Positions 27,385 to 35,414 of a DNA stretch of 64,000 bases are shown here, one piece after another; position 1 is the first letter of the stretch, and every line of letters begins with the position of its first letter. The stretch lies in contig NZ_WSJB01000019.1 of NCBI RefSeq assembly GCF_009763255.1, positions 1 through 64,000 on the forward strand, given 5' to 3'. The notes under the pieces are model-generated. The model saw only the letters and a list, made by a program, of their open reading frames with translations, was not told the DNA's origin and did not search any database. Source of the stretch: Bordetella sp. 02P26C-1 (GTDB lineage: Bacteria; Pseudomonadota; Gammaproteobacteria; Burkholderiales; Burkholderiaceae_B). The position numbers and the translations under genes were made by a program.

Positions 27385-27474
27385 CTGCTATTTTCACGCG
27401 ACCGGCAAATCCGAGGAATTTCCGGACAGCTACCGGATCGCGCAGCCCATCACGTTAGGGATTTATCCCCGAGG

Positions 27475-28893
27475 TCACGGCTGTATCGGTGCGAAGTATG
27501 TCAACGTCGCGCCCAGGCCCCACAACAGAATCAGCACCAGCGGGATGTGCACGAGCAACTGCACAAACGTAAAGCCGATCAGATCGCGCGCCTTCAGTCC
27601 CAATACACCCAGCAGCGGCAGCATGTAGAACGGGTTGATCAGATTCGGCAGCGCTTCGGCCGCGTTATAAATCTGTACCGCCCAGCCCAAGTGGTATTGC
27701 AGATCGTTGGCCACCTGCATCACGTACGGCGCCTCGATGATCCATTTGCCACCGCCCGACGGAATGAAAAAGCCCAGGATCGCCGAGTACACGCCCATCA
27801 ACAGGGCATAGGTATCGTGCGAGGCGATACGGACAAAGAATTCCGAGATGTGATGGGCAATCGTCACGCCGTCCGAGCCTTGCACCGTTGTCATGATGGC
27901 CGCGATCGAGCCGTACAGCGGAAACTGAATCAGCACGCCCGTCGTGGTGGGCACGGCGCGCGCGACGGCATCGAGAAAGCTGCGCGGACGCCAGTGCAGC
28001 AGGGCGCCCGCCATCAGGAACAGCAGGTTGTACGTGTTCAAACCAGAGATCGCCAGGATCGCGGGCTTGGTGGCGAACTCGTGCCAAAGCCAGCCACCGG
28101 CCAGCGCCACAAGGACGATGATCAGGAACGGGCTGTACTCCAGCCATTCGCCGGGACGCGTGCGCGGCGGCAGGTCGGGCACGACCACCACGGGGTCGAT
28201 CCCGCAAGCCTGGGCGTCGCGCGCGCCTTTTTCACCGGGGGCGGTCATATACGCGATGATGATGGAGGCCACCATCAAGACCAGCAGCATGGCGCCGGAC
28301 TGCCACAGGAAAATCGTTTCCGTAAACGGAATCACGCCCGTGATGGCCAGGATCGACGGCGGCAAGCTGGCGGGGTTGGCCTGCAATTGCGCGGCCGACG
28401 AGGACAGGCCCAAGGCCCACACGGCGCCCAGTCCCAGATAGGCGGCCGCGCCCGCGGCCCGATAGTCCATCTTGATATCGGTGCGACGCGCCAGGGCCTT
28501 GACGAGCAAGCCGCCAAACACAAGGCTCAGACCCCAGTTCAACAACGACGCCGTCATCGAAATCAGCGCCACCCAGGCCACGGCCGTGCGGCCATTGCGC
28601 GGGATTTTCGCCAGCAAATCAATCAGGCGCGAGGCAGGCTTGGAGCTCGCCACCACGTAACCCCCGATCACCACGAACGCCATTTGCATCGTGAACGGAA
28701 TCAGACTCCAAAACCCGTCGCCGAATGCCTTGGCGGTGTCACCGGCCGGTGCGCCCATTGCCAGCGCGGCCAGCACCACGATGAGCACGCCCATCGTGGC
28801 AAAGACCCAGGAATCGGGAAACCAGCGTTCCGCCCAGCTCGCGCAACGCATGGCGAACCGGGCTGACCGGCTTTCCTGTAATGATGTAGCCAT
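27475..28893 (-). CDS. atoE: AtoE-type short-chain fatty acid transporter
   Basis: A 472-residue, roughly 12-segment permease of the short-chain fatty acid:proton family. FPDSWVFATMGVLIVVLAALA, NWGLSLVFGGLLVKALARR, GLGAVWALGLSSSAAQL and FIPSGGGKWIIEAPYV are characteristic. It takes up acetoacetate, butyrate or similar acids. GGAG precedes the ATG. It stands as a single gene without the atoDAB genes seen in E. coli. Confidence 0.9.
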   Translation of the reverse strand: MATSLQESRSARFAMRCASWAERWFPDSWVFATMGVLIVVLAALAMGAPAGDTAKAFGDGFWSLIPFTMQMAFVVIGGYVVASSKPASRLIDLLAKIPRNGRTAVAWVALISMTASLLNWGLSLVFGGLLVKALARRTDIKMDYRAAGAAAYLGLGAVWALGLSSSAAQLQANPASLPPSILAITGVIPFTETIFLWQSGAMLLVLMVASIIIAYMTAPGEKGARDAQACGIDPVVVVPDLPPRTRPGEWLEYSPFLIIVLVALAGGWLWHEFATKPAILAISGLNTYNLLFLMAGALLHWRPRSFLDAVARAVPTTTGVLIQFPLYGSIAAIMTTVQGSDGVTIAHHISEFFVRIASHDTYALLMGVYSAILGFFIPSGGGKWIIEAPYVMQVANDLQYHLGWAVQIYNAAEALPNLINPFYMLPLLGVLGLKARDLIGFTFVQLLVHIPLVLILLWGLGATLTYFAPIQP

Positions 28894-29109
28894 CTTGAAT
28901 TCTCCAGTATTTATGTATCTAGACGCTTGTCGCGAGGGCCGGCATGGGTGCGCTCGCGCAACAGCGCGGGAGGACTGTACCGCAGTTTGGAACCTGTATT
29001 TTTTACCCGGAATCTAATGGCAGTGGCACTTGACCCCCGGGAGGATGTGCGTAAAGCGCTGCCGCAGGGATGGCTATACAAAGTGATGGCCGGCGAAATC
29101 CGGCTGATG

Positions 29110-29153
29110 GGAGGAAGCCGGTTAGCGGCGGGGAGGAAGCCGGTTCGTGGCGG
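29110..29153. repeat. 22-bp tandem direct repeat, two copies
   Basis: Copies 29110-29131 and 29132-29153 share the core GGAGGAAGCCGGTT and differ at two positions. They lie in the non-coding stretch between the DUF2894 stop and atoE. Confidence 0.7.
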
Positions 29154-29176
29154 GCGGCGTCTGCCGTATGGCGGTC

Positions 29177-29839
29177 TTAGCTCGCTTTTCGCGTAGTCTT
29201 GCGGGCCGCGCTTTTCTTCGCCGTCTTGGTGGCGCTGCGCTTGGTTTCTTTCGGTGGGGGTGCAGTCGCCACATGCAACTGTTCGACCCATGCCAAGTCG
29301 TCAAGATAGCTCAGGAACTGATGCAGATAACCCGGCGACACATCGCGCATGAACGACAACGTGCGATGCACCAAGTGGCCGGAGTTCAAGGGGCCGGCGT
29401 TTTCGTGTACCTGTTCCTCGGACTGCTGGATACGACGGTTGGCGCTCACGCGTGACCAGATGGCGCGGAATTCGTCGAGGACCGGCAGTTCTGGATAATT
29501 CCCGCGCAGGTTCATGAGGGTGTCGGACTCGTGCGGCACAGCCAGCGAAGCAAAGCGCGCCATCGTGTCCTCGGGGGCTCCTTGTGTTTGCGTGGCGCTG
29601 TGTGCGTCCGCGTCCGCGTCGGCGTTCACGTTCGCTGCTTCGATGCGCAGCGCATAGCGTTCGACCAGCGTCCGCAAACGTGCCTGCAACACGCGGCGCA
29701 CGCGCTCATCCTCGGCTTGCTCGGCCCGGGCGAGCAGGGTGTCCATCAAACTGAACGACAACACATCGATGCGATCCAGCCCCTGCTCGCGCCAGGCTTG
29801 CAGGGTTTGTCGCAGCGTGGCGAAAGCTTGCTCAGTCAC
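29177..29839 (-). CDS. DUF2894 protein, last gene of the motor-like operon
   Basis: About 220 residues from a GTG (29839) that overlaps the TGA of the OmpA-like gene (GTGACTGA), so translation is coupled. An upstream Met at 29962 would overlap the previous gene by 130 bases and is rejected. The N-terminal half is helical (LRQTLQAWREQGLDRIDVLSFSLMDTLLARAEQ). The middle has the conserved FRAIWSRVSANRRIQQSEEQVHENAGPLNS region. The C-terminus is a Lys/Arg/Ala/Thr-rich tail (KKSAARKTTRKAS) like histone H1. No signal peptide or membrane segment is seen. It is probably a cytoplasmic partner of the channel proteins. The function is unknown. Confidence 0.82.
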   Translation of the reverse strand: MTEQAFATLRQTLQAWREQGLDRIDVLSFSLMDTLLARAEQAEDERVRRVLQARLRTLVERYALRIEAANVNADADADAHSATQTQGAPEDTMARFASLAVPHESDTLMNLRGNYPELPVLDEFRAIWSRVSANRRIQQSEEQVHENAGPLNSGHLVHRTLSFMRDVSPGYLHQFLSYLDDLAWVEQLHVATAPPPKETKRSATKTAKKSAARKTTRKAS

Positions 29840-30521
29840 CCGCTGATCCTGCCGAGTTGGATGATTTCGGAATGGGTGCGATTTCGACGCGTCGATTGCT
29901 TGCGCGCCCCGCCTCGTCGCTGTTGTCGGCGACCGGACGCTGCTCGCCAAAAGCGGCCGCAAATACGATATCCGGCGAGATGCCTTCCGTGATCAGCGCG
30001 CGCGTGACGGTCAGGGCGCGCTGGGCTGACAGTTCCCAGTTATCGGCATAACGACGATTGTTCTGATGGATGGGCTGATCATCGGTAAAGCCGCTGACCA
30101 TCAATACTTCGTCGTGGGTCTTCAAATACTCGGTCAGCGGCTCGATCAGGCTTTGCAGCACGGCGCGGCCCTCGGGTTGCAGCTGATCGGAATTCAATGC
30201 GAACAACACGCTGCCGCTAATACCGATGCGGCCATCGACAAGCGTCACTTGGCCAGCGGCGAGCGGCACGGCAAGCGCTTGCTCCAGCGCCTGACGACGT
30301 TGGGTCTCTTCCTCGCGGTGTTGCACTTCGGTTTGCAGACGATCCGACAGGTCCAGGCGCTTCTTTACCTCGGATTCCAGCGCGGTCGACAACTCGAGCT
30401 GCAGCGCGATCACGCCGACCAGGATCAGCACGAACGCACCCATCAGCACCGACATCAAATCGCCGAATACCGCCCAGGCCACGGAAGAGGGCTCTACCCC
30501 TGTATCGATGTCGTCGTTCAT
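29832..30521 (-). CDS. OmpA/MotB-like peptidoglycan-binding stator protein (ZorB-like)
   Basis: 229 residues. A single N-terminal membrane helix follows a short cytoplasmic stretch: WAVFGDLMSVLMGAFVLILV, with Asp21 at the position of the proton-binding Asp of MotB. A linker/coiled coil (about 42-85) leads to a C-terminal OmpA-like domain (SDQLQPEGRAVLQ ... GFTDDQP ... NWELSAQRALTVTRAL ... RASNRRVEI), which would bind peptidoglycan. The pattern matches MotB, TolR-like and ZorB stators. Its ATG overlaps the stop of the large MotA/ExbB-like gene by four bases, so the pair is almost surely one ion-driven complex. Confidence 0.9.
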   Translation of the reverse strand: MNDDIDTGVEPSSVAWAVFGDLMSVLMGAFVLILVGVIALQLELSTALESEVKKRLDLSDRLQTEVQHREEETQRRQALEQALAVPLAAGQVTLVDGRIGISGSVLFALNSDQLQPEGRAVLQSLIEPLTEYLKTHDEVLMVSGFTDDQPIHQNNRRYADNWELSAQRALTVTRALITEGISPDIVFAAAFGEQRPVADNSDEAGRASNRRVEIAPIPKSSNSAGSAGD

Positions 30522-33500
30522 GCCGGCGTATCAGTGTGGGCCACGGCTTGCTGCTGACCGGCGAGCCGTTGCAAGTCTTCGATGATTTGCTTTTGCGACA
30601 GGATGCTCAGGTCCACAACTTCGCGCGCCTGCGCGACGTAGTAGGCCAGTTGCTCGTCGCTGCGCGCCATGGATTTATCCAATGCGGCTTCGACGCGTTG
30701 CAAATGCTCGAGCAACTTGTCGTTGGATTGTTGGAAGCGTTCGACCGAGGTGCCGAAGACTTCACCCAGGCTGGCGACTTCCACCGCGCTGCCGGTCAGT
30801 TGGGCCGACACGTCGGCGAGTTTCTCGGTCTCGCGTTGCACGTGAGCGGTGAACTGCGAGCCCACGCGTTCGAGTAGTTCCGACGAATGCGAAATAAGGC
30901 TGTCCACCGTCTCGCGCTGCTGGGTCGAAGCGTGATTGACCGCGTCCAACAGCGTGCTGAGCGTGTCCATCAAGCGAGTGCGTTCCTCCAGCATCTCGTT
31001 ATCGCGCGCCATGGCGTCGGTGAGCTTCTGGCGCAACTCGGAAATTACGGAGGCAGCAACGCGCGGCGCCTCGGCCGCGGCTTGGACCAGTTGCGCGACT
31101 TCGGCGATGGTCTCGCTCGCGTGTGTCTTCGTGCTGGTGGCGATCTCGTCCGCGGTACGGGCCAGGGTGTCGCAGATTTCCTGCTGGCGTTGCGCGGCTT
31201 GGGTGCTGGCTTGCTCCCATTCCTGACGCAGCGTGTAGGCCGTGTTTTCCAGCGATACGTTCAGGCTGGAGGCAATATCGTCAAACGTATTGTGCAGCGA
31301 CGAGGCGGTGTTCTCCAACGTCACAGTCAGTGTAGACGTGGTGCCTTGCAAGGAAGCGCTCAGAGATGCGGCCGTGTCTTCCATGCGCGCACCGATGCTG
31401 TTGGTCGTGTCTTCAAGCGAGGTGGTCAGTGCCTGGGTCGTGGTAAGCAACGCGGCGTTCAGCGAGGAAGCGGTGTCGTCCAGTTTCGCGCCCACGGTGT
31501 CCGTCGTTTTCTCGAGCGACGTGTTCACGATTTCGACCGTGCCTTGCAGCGAGGACGTGAGCGTAGTAGCCGTGCTCTGCAGCGATTCGCTCAGCGATGT
31601 GGCGGTCGTCTGCAGCGTAGCGTCCAGCGTGGTTGCTGTTTTTTCCAGCGAGGCGTTGAGCGCATTGGCCGTGCTTTGCAAGGTGCCATCCAGCGACGTC
31701 GCGATGTCTTGCATCGTCGTCCCGACGGCGCTCGCGGATTTTTCAAGCGTGGTGGCCAATGCGTCGGTGCGCGATTGCAGCGACTGATTCAACGAGTCCA
31801 CGGTGGACTGGATAGATGCGTTGACCGTCTGCGCCGTGGTCTGAAGCGTCGCGCTTATCTCTTGCGCGTGGCCTTGCATCGAGGCGTTGACGGTCTGCGC
31901 CGTGCCTTGCAGCGAGCTGTTGACCGTCTCGGCCGCGCTTTGTAATGCGCTGCCGACGGTCTGCGTGGTGTTTTCCAGCGAACGGTTCCAGGTTGCCGCC
32001 ACCTTGTCGAGCGAGGTCTTCCAGGTGTCCAGTCGCTGCTGATCCAGGGAAATCAGACGGTCTTGCAAATCCACATGCGACTGACGCAGCTCGGCGATGA
32101 CCTCGGCCGCGGCTTTCGGGGCTTCGGACACGATATGCAGCAGCTGTGCGACCTCGCGGATGGTGTCGCGCGCTTGGGCTTGCGTCTGCGTGGAGAGTTC
32201 CTGCGCCGTGCGAGCCAGGGTATCGCAGATGGCTTGCTGGACTTGTGCGGCTTGGGTGCCTGATTGCGCCCATTCCTGGCTGAGCGTGGCGGCTGTGCTC
32301 TTGAGCGAGGAGTCCAACGATGTGGTCATGCCCTCGACCGATCTTTGCAGTGTCGCCGCCGTGTCGGTGAGCGACGCGGTCAACGACGACGCCGTGGTGG
32401 CCATCGTGTTGTGCAGGGCGCCAGCGCTCGTCTCCAGCGATTGATTCCAGTGCGAGGCGATGTGATCGAGCGTGGACTTCCAATCGTTCAGGCGCTGCTG
32501 ATCTTGGGCGATCAGTTGCGACTGCAGATCCACATGCGACTGACGCAGCTCGGCGATGACCTCGGCCGCGGCCTTGGGCGCCTGCGACACGGTGTGCAGC
32601 AATTGCGACACTTCCGAGATGGTCTCGCGTGCATGCGCCTGGGTTTGGTCGGTCAGTTCGCGCGCGGTGGTGGCGAGCGTCTGGCAAATGCGCTGCTGCT
32701 GATCCGCGGCGCTGGCGGTAGTCTGTTGCCACTGTTCGCGCAGGCTGGCGCTGGTGGCCTTGAGCGACGCGTCCAGCGAGGCAATCACGTCCGCGAGAGA
32801 CGCCTGTAGCGTCGAGGCGGTGTGCGTCATCGTCTCATGCACGCTGCCGGCCGTGCCCTGCAGCGAAGTGTTCCATTTCGCGGCGAGGGCCTCGATCGAG
32901 GACTGCCAGCTGTCCAGACGCGCCTGATCCTGTGCCACGAGTTTGTCTTGCAGCTCGGTATGCGACTGACCGAGGCTATGCACCAGGGCCTGCGCGTGTC
33001 GCTCCAATGTCGCAGCGGCGGTCGTGAGCGCACGCTGGTTGTCTTCGGCCAGACGGCTGTTGGTCTGTTCTTGTTTAGCCAGTGCTTGCTGCCAGATATC
33101 GGCGACCGACGAAGTCGTGGCCTCGAAGCGTCCGGACAGGGTTTCCAGCTGTTGACGGATGGCCAACGCCAGCGTGTCCTGCCACGCACTGGTCTCGCGC
33201 GCCAGGCCGGCAAGCGTCTGCTGCACGGCGGGTTGGATCGCCTCGCCAGCGGCTCGGGCGCTTTCCACCACGGTTTGTTTTAGCGATGCTTCCAATGAGC
33301 CGGCCAGACGCGTGTAGGCCATCTCTGTCCGGCCATAGAAGGCATCCTGACTGGTCGCCAGGCGCTCGTGCAGCGCGTTCGTCTGCTTTTCCATCGCCGC
33401 GATCATGGTCTGCAGGCGATCGACCAGCTCGGGCATGGCATGGGCTTGTTGCTGCAGCAACTTATAGGTTTGCTCGCCCTGATGGTTTTGGCTAAAGGGG

Positions 33501-34099
33501 CGTAGCGTGGTGGCGATCATCACATCCAGCGACTGCGCGGCCTGAATACGCGAGCGGCGGCAAATCGTCGCCAGCAGTCCCAAAGCCGCCGAGGTCGCCA
33601 CCCCGGCGACCGAGGTGCCAAAGGCAAATCCTAGTCCCTGAATCGGCGAGGCAAGCGATGACCGGATCGCCTGCAGATCCACCGCGCTTTCAAGCGCGAT
33701 ACCCGTGCCGCGCAACGTGGCCACCATGCCCAGGAAGGTCCCCAGCATGCCGAGCAACACCAGCATTCCGACCAGATAGGGCGTGAGCGCAGGCCCAGGC
33801 AGCGCAACGCGCGGGCCTTCAATGCGCAGACGGACCGCACCACGCAAATTGGCAGGCAGCTGAGTCAGCCAGCCATCCAGACTGGCTGGCGCGACCGTCA
33901 GGCCATTGACGGCCGACGCCAACGCGTTGGTTGCGCGCTGATAGCGCAGCAGCTCTATCGCGCCTGTCAGATACACCACGCCGATCAGCCCGATGATGGC
34001 CAGGGCCAGCGGGTTGCTACCTATGTAGCCAGCGCCAATCCAACCTGCAACGGCCAGACCGGCCAGGAAAACGACAAGAGAGATAAGGGTTCTAGTCAT
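30518..34099 (-). CDS. MotA/TolQ/ExbB-like channel protein with very long coiled-coil tail (DUF802, ZorA-like)
   Basis: 1193 residues. The N-terminus has membrane segments at about 1-25, 30-52, 105-128 and 155-180, and the MotA/TolQ/ExbB hallmark MLGTFLGMVATLRGTG and GLGFAFGTSVAGVATSAALGL. The remaining 1000 residues are a predicted cytoplasmic coiled coil. It has three large modules starting near residues 374, 519 and 672, each with QSH-x-(E/D)LQ, a W-K/Q-S-L stretch and APKAAAEVIAELRQ (DUF802-type). Module 3 is expanded by 23 tandem 11-residue repeats (711-963). With the OmpA-like partner it forms a stator-like ion channel. ZorA has the same layout, but no Zorya effector genes are present. 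Confidence 0.87.
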   Translation of the reverse strand: MTRTLISLVVFLAGLAVAGWIGAGYIGSNPLALAIIGLIGVVYLTGAIELLRYQRATNALASAVNGLTVAPASLDGWLTQLPANLRGAVRLRIEGPRVALPGPALTPYLVGMLVLLGMLGTFLGMVATLRGTGIALESAVDLQAIRSSLASPIQGLGFAFGTSVAGVATSAALGLLATICRRSRIQAAQSLDVMIATTLRPFSQNHQGEQTYKLLQQQAHAMPELVDRLQTMIAAMEKQTNALHERLATSQDAFYGRTEMAYTRLAGSLEASLKQTVVESARAAGEAIQPAVQQTLAGLARETSAWQDTLALAIRQQLETLSGRFEATTSSVADIWQQALAKQEQTNSRLAEDNQRALTTAAATLERHAQALVHSLGQSHTELQDKLVAQDQARLDSWQSSIEALAAKWNTSLQGTAGSVHETMTHTASTLQASLADVIASLDASLKATSASLREQWQQTTASAADQQQRICQTLATTARELTDQTQAHARETISEVSQLLHTVSQAPKAAAEVIAELRQSHVDLQSQLIAQDQQRLNDWKSTLDHIASHWNQSLETSAGALHNTMATTASSLTASLTDTAATLQRSVEGMTTSLDSSLKSTAATLSQEWAQSGTQAAQVQQAICDTLARTAQELSTQTQAQARDTIREVAQLLHIVSEAPKAAAEVIAELRQSHVDLQDRLISLDQQRLDTWKTSLDKVAATWNRSLENTTQTVGSALQSAAETVNSSLQGTAQTVNASMQGHAQEISATLQTTAQTVNASIQSTVDSLNQSLQSRTDALATTLEKSASAVGTTMQDIATSLDGTLQSTANALNASLEKTATTLDATLQTTATSLSESLQSTATTLTSSLQGTVEIVNTSLEKTTDTVGAKLDDTASSLNAALLTTTQALTTSLEDTTNSIGARMEDTAASLSASLQGTTSTLTVTLENTASSLHNTFDDIASSLNVSLENTAYTLRQEWEQASTQAAQRQQEICDTLARTADEIATSTKTHASETIAEVAQLVQAAAEAPRVAASVISELRQKLTDAMARDNEMLEERTRLMDTLSTLLDAVNHASTQQRETVDSLISHSSELLERVGSQFTAHVQRETEKLADVSAQLTGSAVEVASLGEVFGTSVERFQQSNDKLLEHLQRVEAALDKSMARSDEQLAYYVAQAREVVDLSILSQKQIIEDLQRLAGQQQAVAHTDTPA
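31211..31969 (-). repeat. 23 tandem hendecad (11-residue, 33-bp) repeats inside the channel protein
   Basis: Consecutive units such as TANALNASLEK, TATTLDATLQT, TATSLSESLQS and TATTLTSSLQG occupy residues 711-963. The pattern is T-A-x-x-(L/V)-x-x-(S/T)-(L/M)-(Q/E)-x, and DNA copies are 33 bp long and diverged. An 11-residue period favours a straight or right-handed coiled-coil rod. Confidence 0.85.
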
Positions 34100-34109
34100 A
34101 GGGGGTCAG

Positions 34110-35108
34110 TTAACGATCACGCAAGGCGGCCAGCAAGCCTTCGATCGGTTGTAAACGGATATCCAATTCGGCCAGCAGCACGCTGCGCATATCTTTGCGA
34201 AACGTGGCCAGCCAGCCCGGCACGGGAGGCGTCACGGGCTGATTGGCGCGCGGCGCGAGGCGGCTATTGATCAGCGGCACGGCGCGCTTGGGCAGCGCGG
34301 CCTTGGTGGCCGGGGAGGGCGCTGCGGTCTCTGGCATGGTCTGCGCAGTCGGAGTCCCAGTCCCGGTCGCGCTCTCGGTTTTGGCCGCACTGCCGCCGAC
34401 TGTAGAAGCGTCGCTCGCGCCGGGCTCGCCAGGCGACGGCTTAAGAGGCTGCGCTTGCTGCGGCGCGTCGGACGTCTCCGCGTTCTGTGCCGGCGCATCG
34501 GCACGTTGGGCCGCTTCTTTCGCCGCCATCTCCGCGCTCTGACGCAGATGCTTGAAATGCTTTTCCAGCATTCCGGGTATGGCGGCCAACAGGCGGCGTT
34601 CCTGAATGCTCAACGAGCGCTCGACGATGGCGTCCACCATGGCCAGACGTGCCCGTGCGGGTGTCTGGGCGGTGAGGGCAGCACGCAAGTTCACGCGTAG
34701 CTTGGCTATATGCGTCTCCATTGCCTGCTGCAGGGTCTGATACCGTTGACGATAAATGGTGAAATTCGTCATGGCCTCGGCGGGCGACGGCGGCTTCACG
34801 CCAGGGCGAGTAGGCACGAATACGTCGGCCACAAAGGCTTTTTCGTCGGCGATGGCATGCCCCAGCGCTGCGCGCATGCGTTCGTAGTCGCGCTCGAGCG
34901 CGCTGTCCAGAGCCTGCGTGTTGGGCGTCACCGCCAACGGCTTGCCCTCGAGCACCGTTGACAAGGCGATCGCATCCGTCCAGCCCAGCCAGAGGCTGAG
35001 ACGGTCGGATAGCGATTGGCGGGACTCGGAAACGTCAGCGTCCGTCAGTCTGGCAAGCAGACGGATAAGCGTAGGACCGCTGACGCCTCGCCGGGGGACT
35101 TGCACCAT
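34110..35108 (-). CDS. DUF3348 protein, first gene of the motor-like operon
   Basis: About 332 residues from the ATG at 35108. The longer frame to 35213 is unlikely. The N-terminal region has VQVPRRGVSGPTLIRLLARL and LSDRLSLWLGWTDAIALS, as in DUF3348 proteins. A helical middle (about 80-200) includes FTIYRQRYQTLQQAMETHIAKLR and QERRLLAAIPGMLEKHFKHLR. A Pro/Ala/Thr-rich linker (about 210-290) leads to a short C-terminal helix (WLATFRKDMRSVLLAELDIRLQPIEG). No signal peptide is seen. It lies 10 bases before the channel gene. The function is unknown, and it is presumably a cytoplasmic component of the same complex. Confidence 0.82.
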   Translation of the reverse strand: MVQVPRRGVSGPTLIRLLARLTDADVSESRQSLSDRLSLWLGWTDAIALSTVLEGKPLAVTPNTQALDSALERDYERMRAALGHAIADEKAFVADVFVPTRPGVKPPSPAEAMTNFTIYRQRYQTLQQAMETHIAKLRVNLRAALTAQTPARARLAMVDAIVERSLSIQERRLLAAIPGMLEKHFKHLRQSAEMAAKEAAQRADAPAQNAETSDAPQQAQPLKPSPGEPGASDASTVGGSAAKTESATGTGTPTAQTMPETAAPSPATKAALPKRAVPLINSRLAPRANQPVTPPVPGWLATFRKDMRSVLLAELDIRLQPIEGLLAALRDR

Positions 35109-35237
35109 AAGGCTGCGGGCAAAATCCGGCAGTTTACAAGCAGTGGGCCGGATGGGCACGCAATGAGGCCATTTCGGGCAATTTAACCTCCTGTAACCGG
35201 GGAAAGCACGCAAATGCGCGCACAGATTCTACGCGAC

Positions 35238-35271
35238 ACATGCGCATGGGGTGGCTCCCCCATGCGCATGT
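35238..35271. repeat. 14-bp perfect inverted repeat
   Basis: ACATGCGCATGGGG and CCCCATGCGCATGT flank a 6-base loop. The arm itself contains the palindrome CATGCGCATG. It lies 130 bases before the DUF3348 start. It could be a terminator for the Bug operon or an operator. Confidence 0.65.
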
Positions 35272-35379
35272 TGCGTGAATCCCTCCTGTCGGCCCGATTG
35301 ACGGCGCGGGCGTGGCCAGGAAATGGCTGCGGGTTCAGGTGGTGGGAATCAGCGAGTCAGCGTTCCCTGATCGGTGGCA

Positions 35380-35401
35380 GCCAGGTGACGCCGCACCTGG
35401 C
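35380..35401 (-). terminator. hairpin after the Bug gene
   Basis: GCCAGGTG and CACCTGGC pair around ACGCCG, 13 bases beyond the Bug stop codon. There is no clear T-run. Confidence 0.45.
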
Positions 35402-35414
35402 GGGTTCCAGGGCC

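Larger units (their letters stand above)
35109..35414. other. non-coding stretch with two hairpins
   Basis: This 306-base stretch lies between the start of the DUF3348 operon and the end of the Bug gene. It holds two perfect inverted repeats (annotated separately) and presumably the DUF3348 promoter. I see no gene in it. Confidence 0.6.

Noticed and set aside
27373-28866. 497-codon frame opposite atoE
   Set aside because: Starts inside the kdgD terminator and encodes an Arg/Gln/His-rich product, a mirror frame of atoE.
30887-31945. 352-codon frame opposite the hendecad repeat region
   Set aside because: A repeat array on one strand gives an open, repetitive frame on the other. It has no ribosome site and no recognisable domain.
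29177-35108. Complete Zorya defence system
   Set aside because: The channel and stator proteins match the ZorAB layout, but no zorC, zorD or zorE gene is present on either side, and no other defence genes are near.
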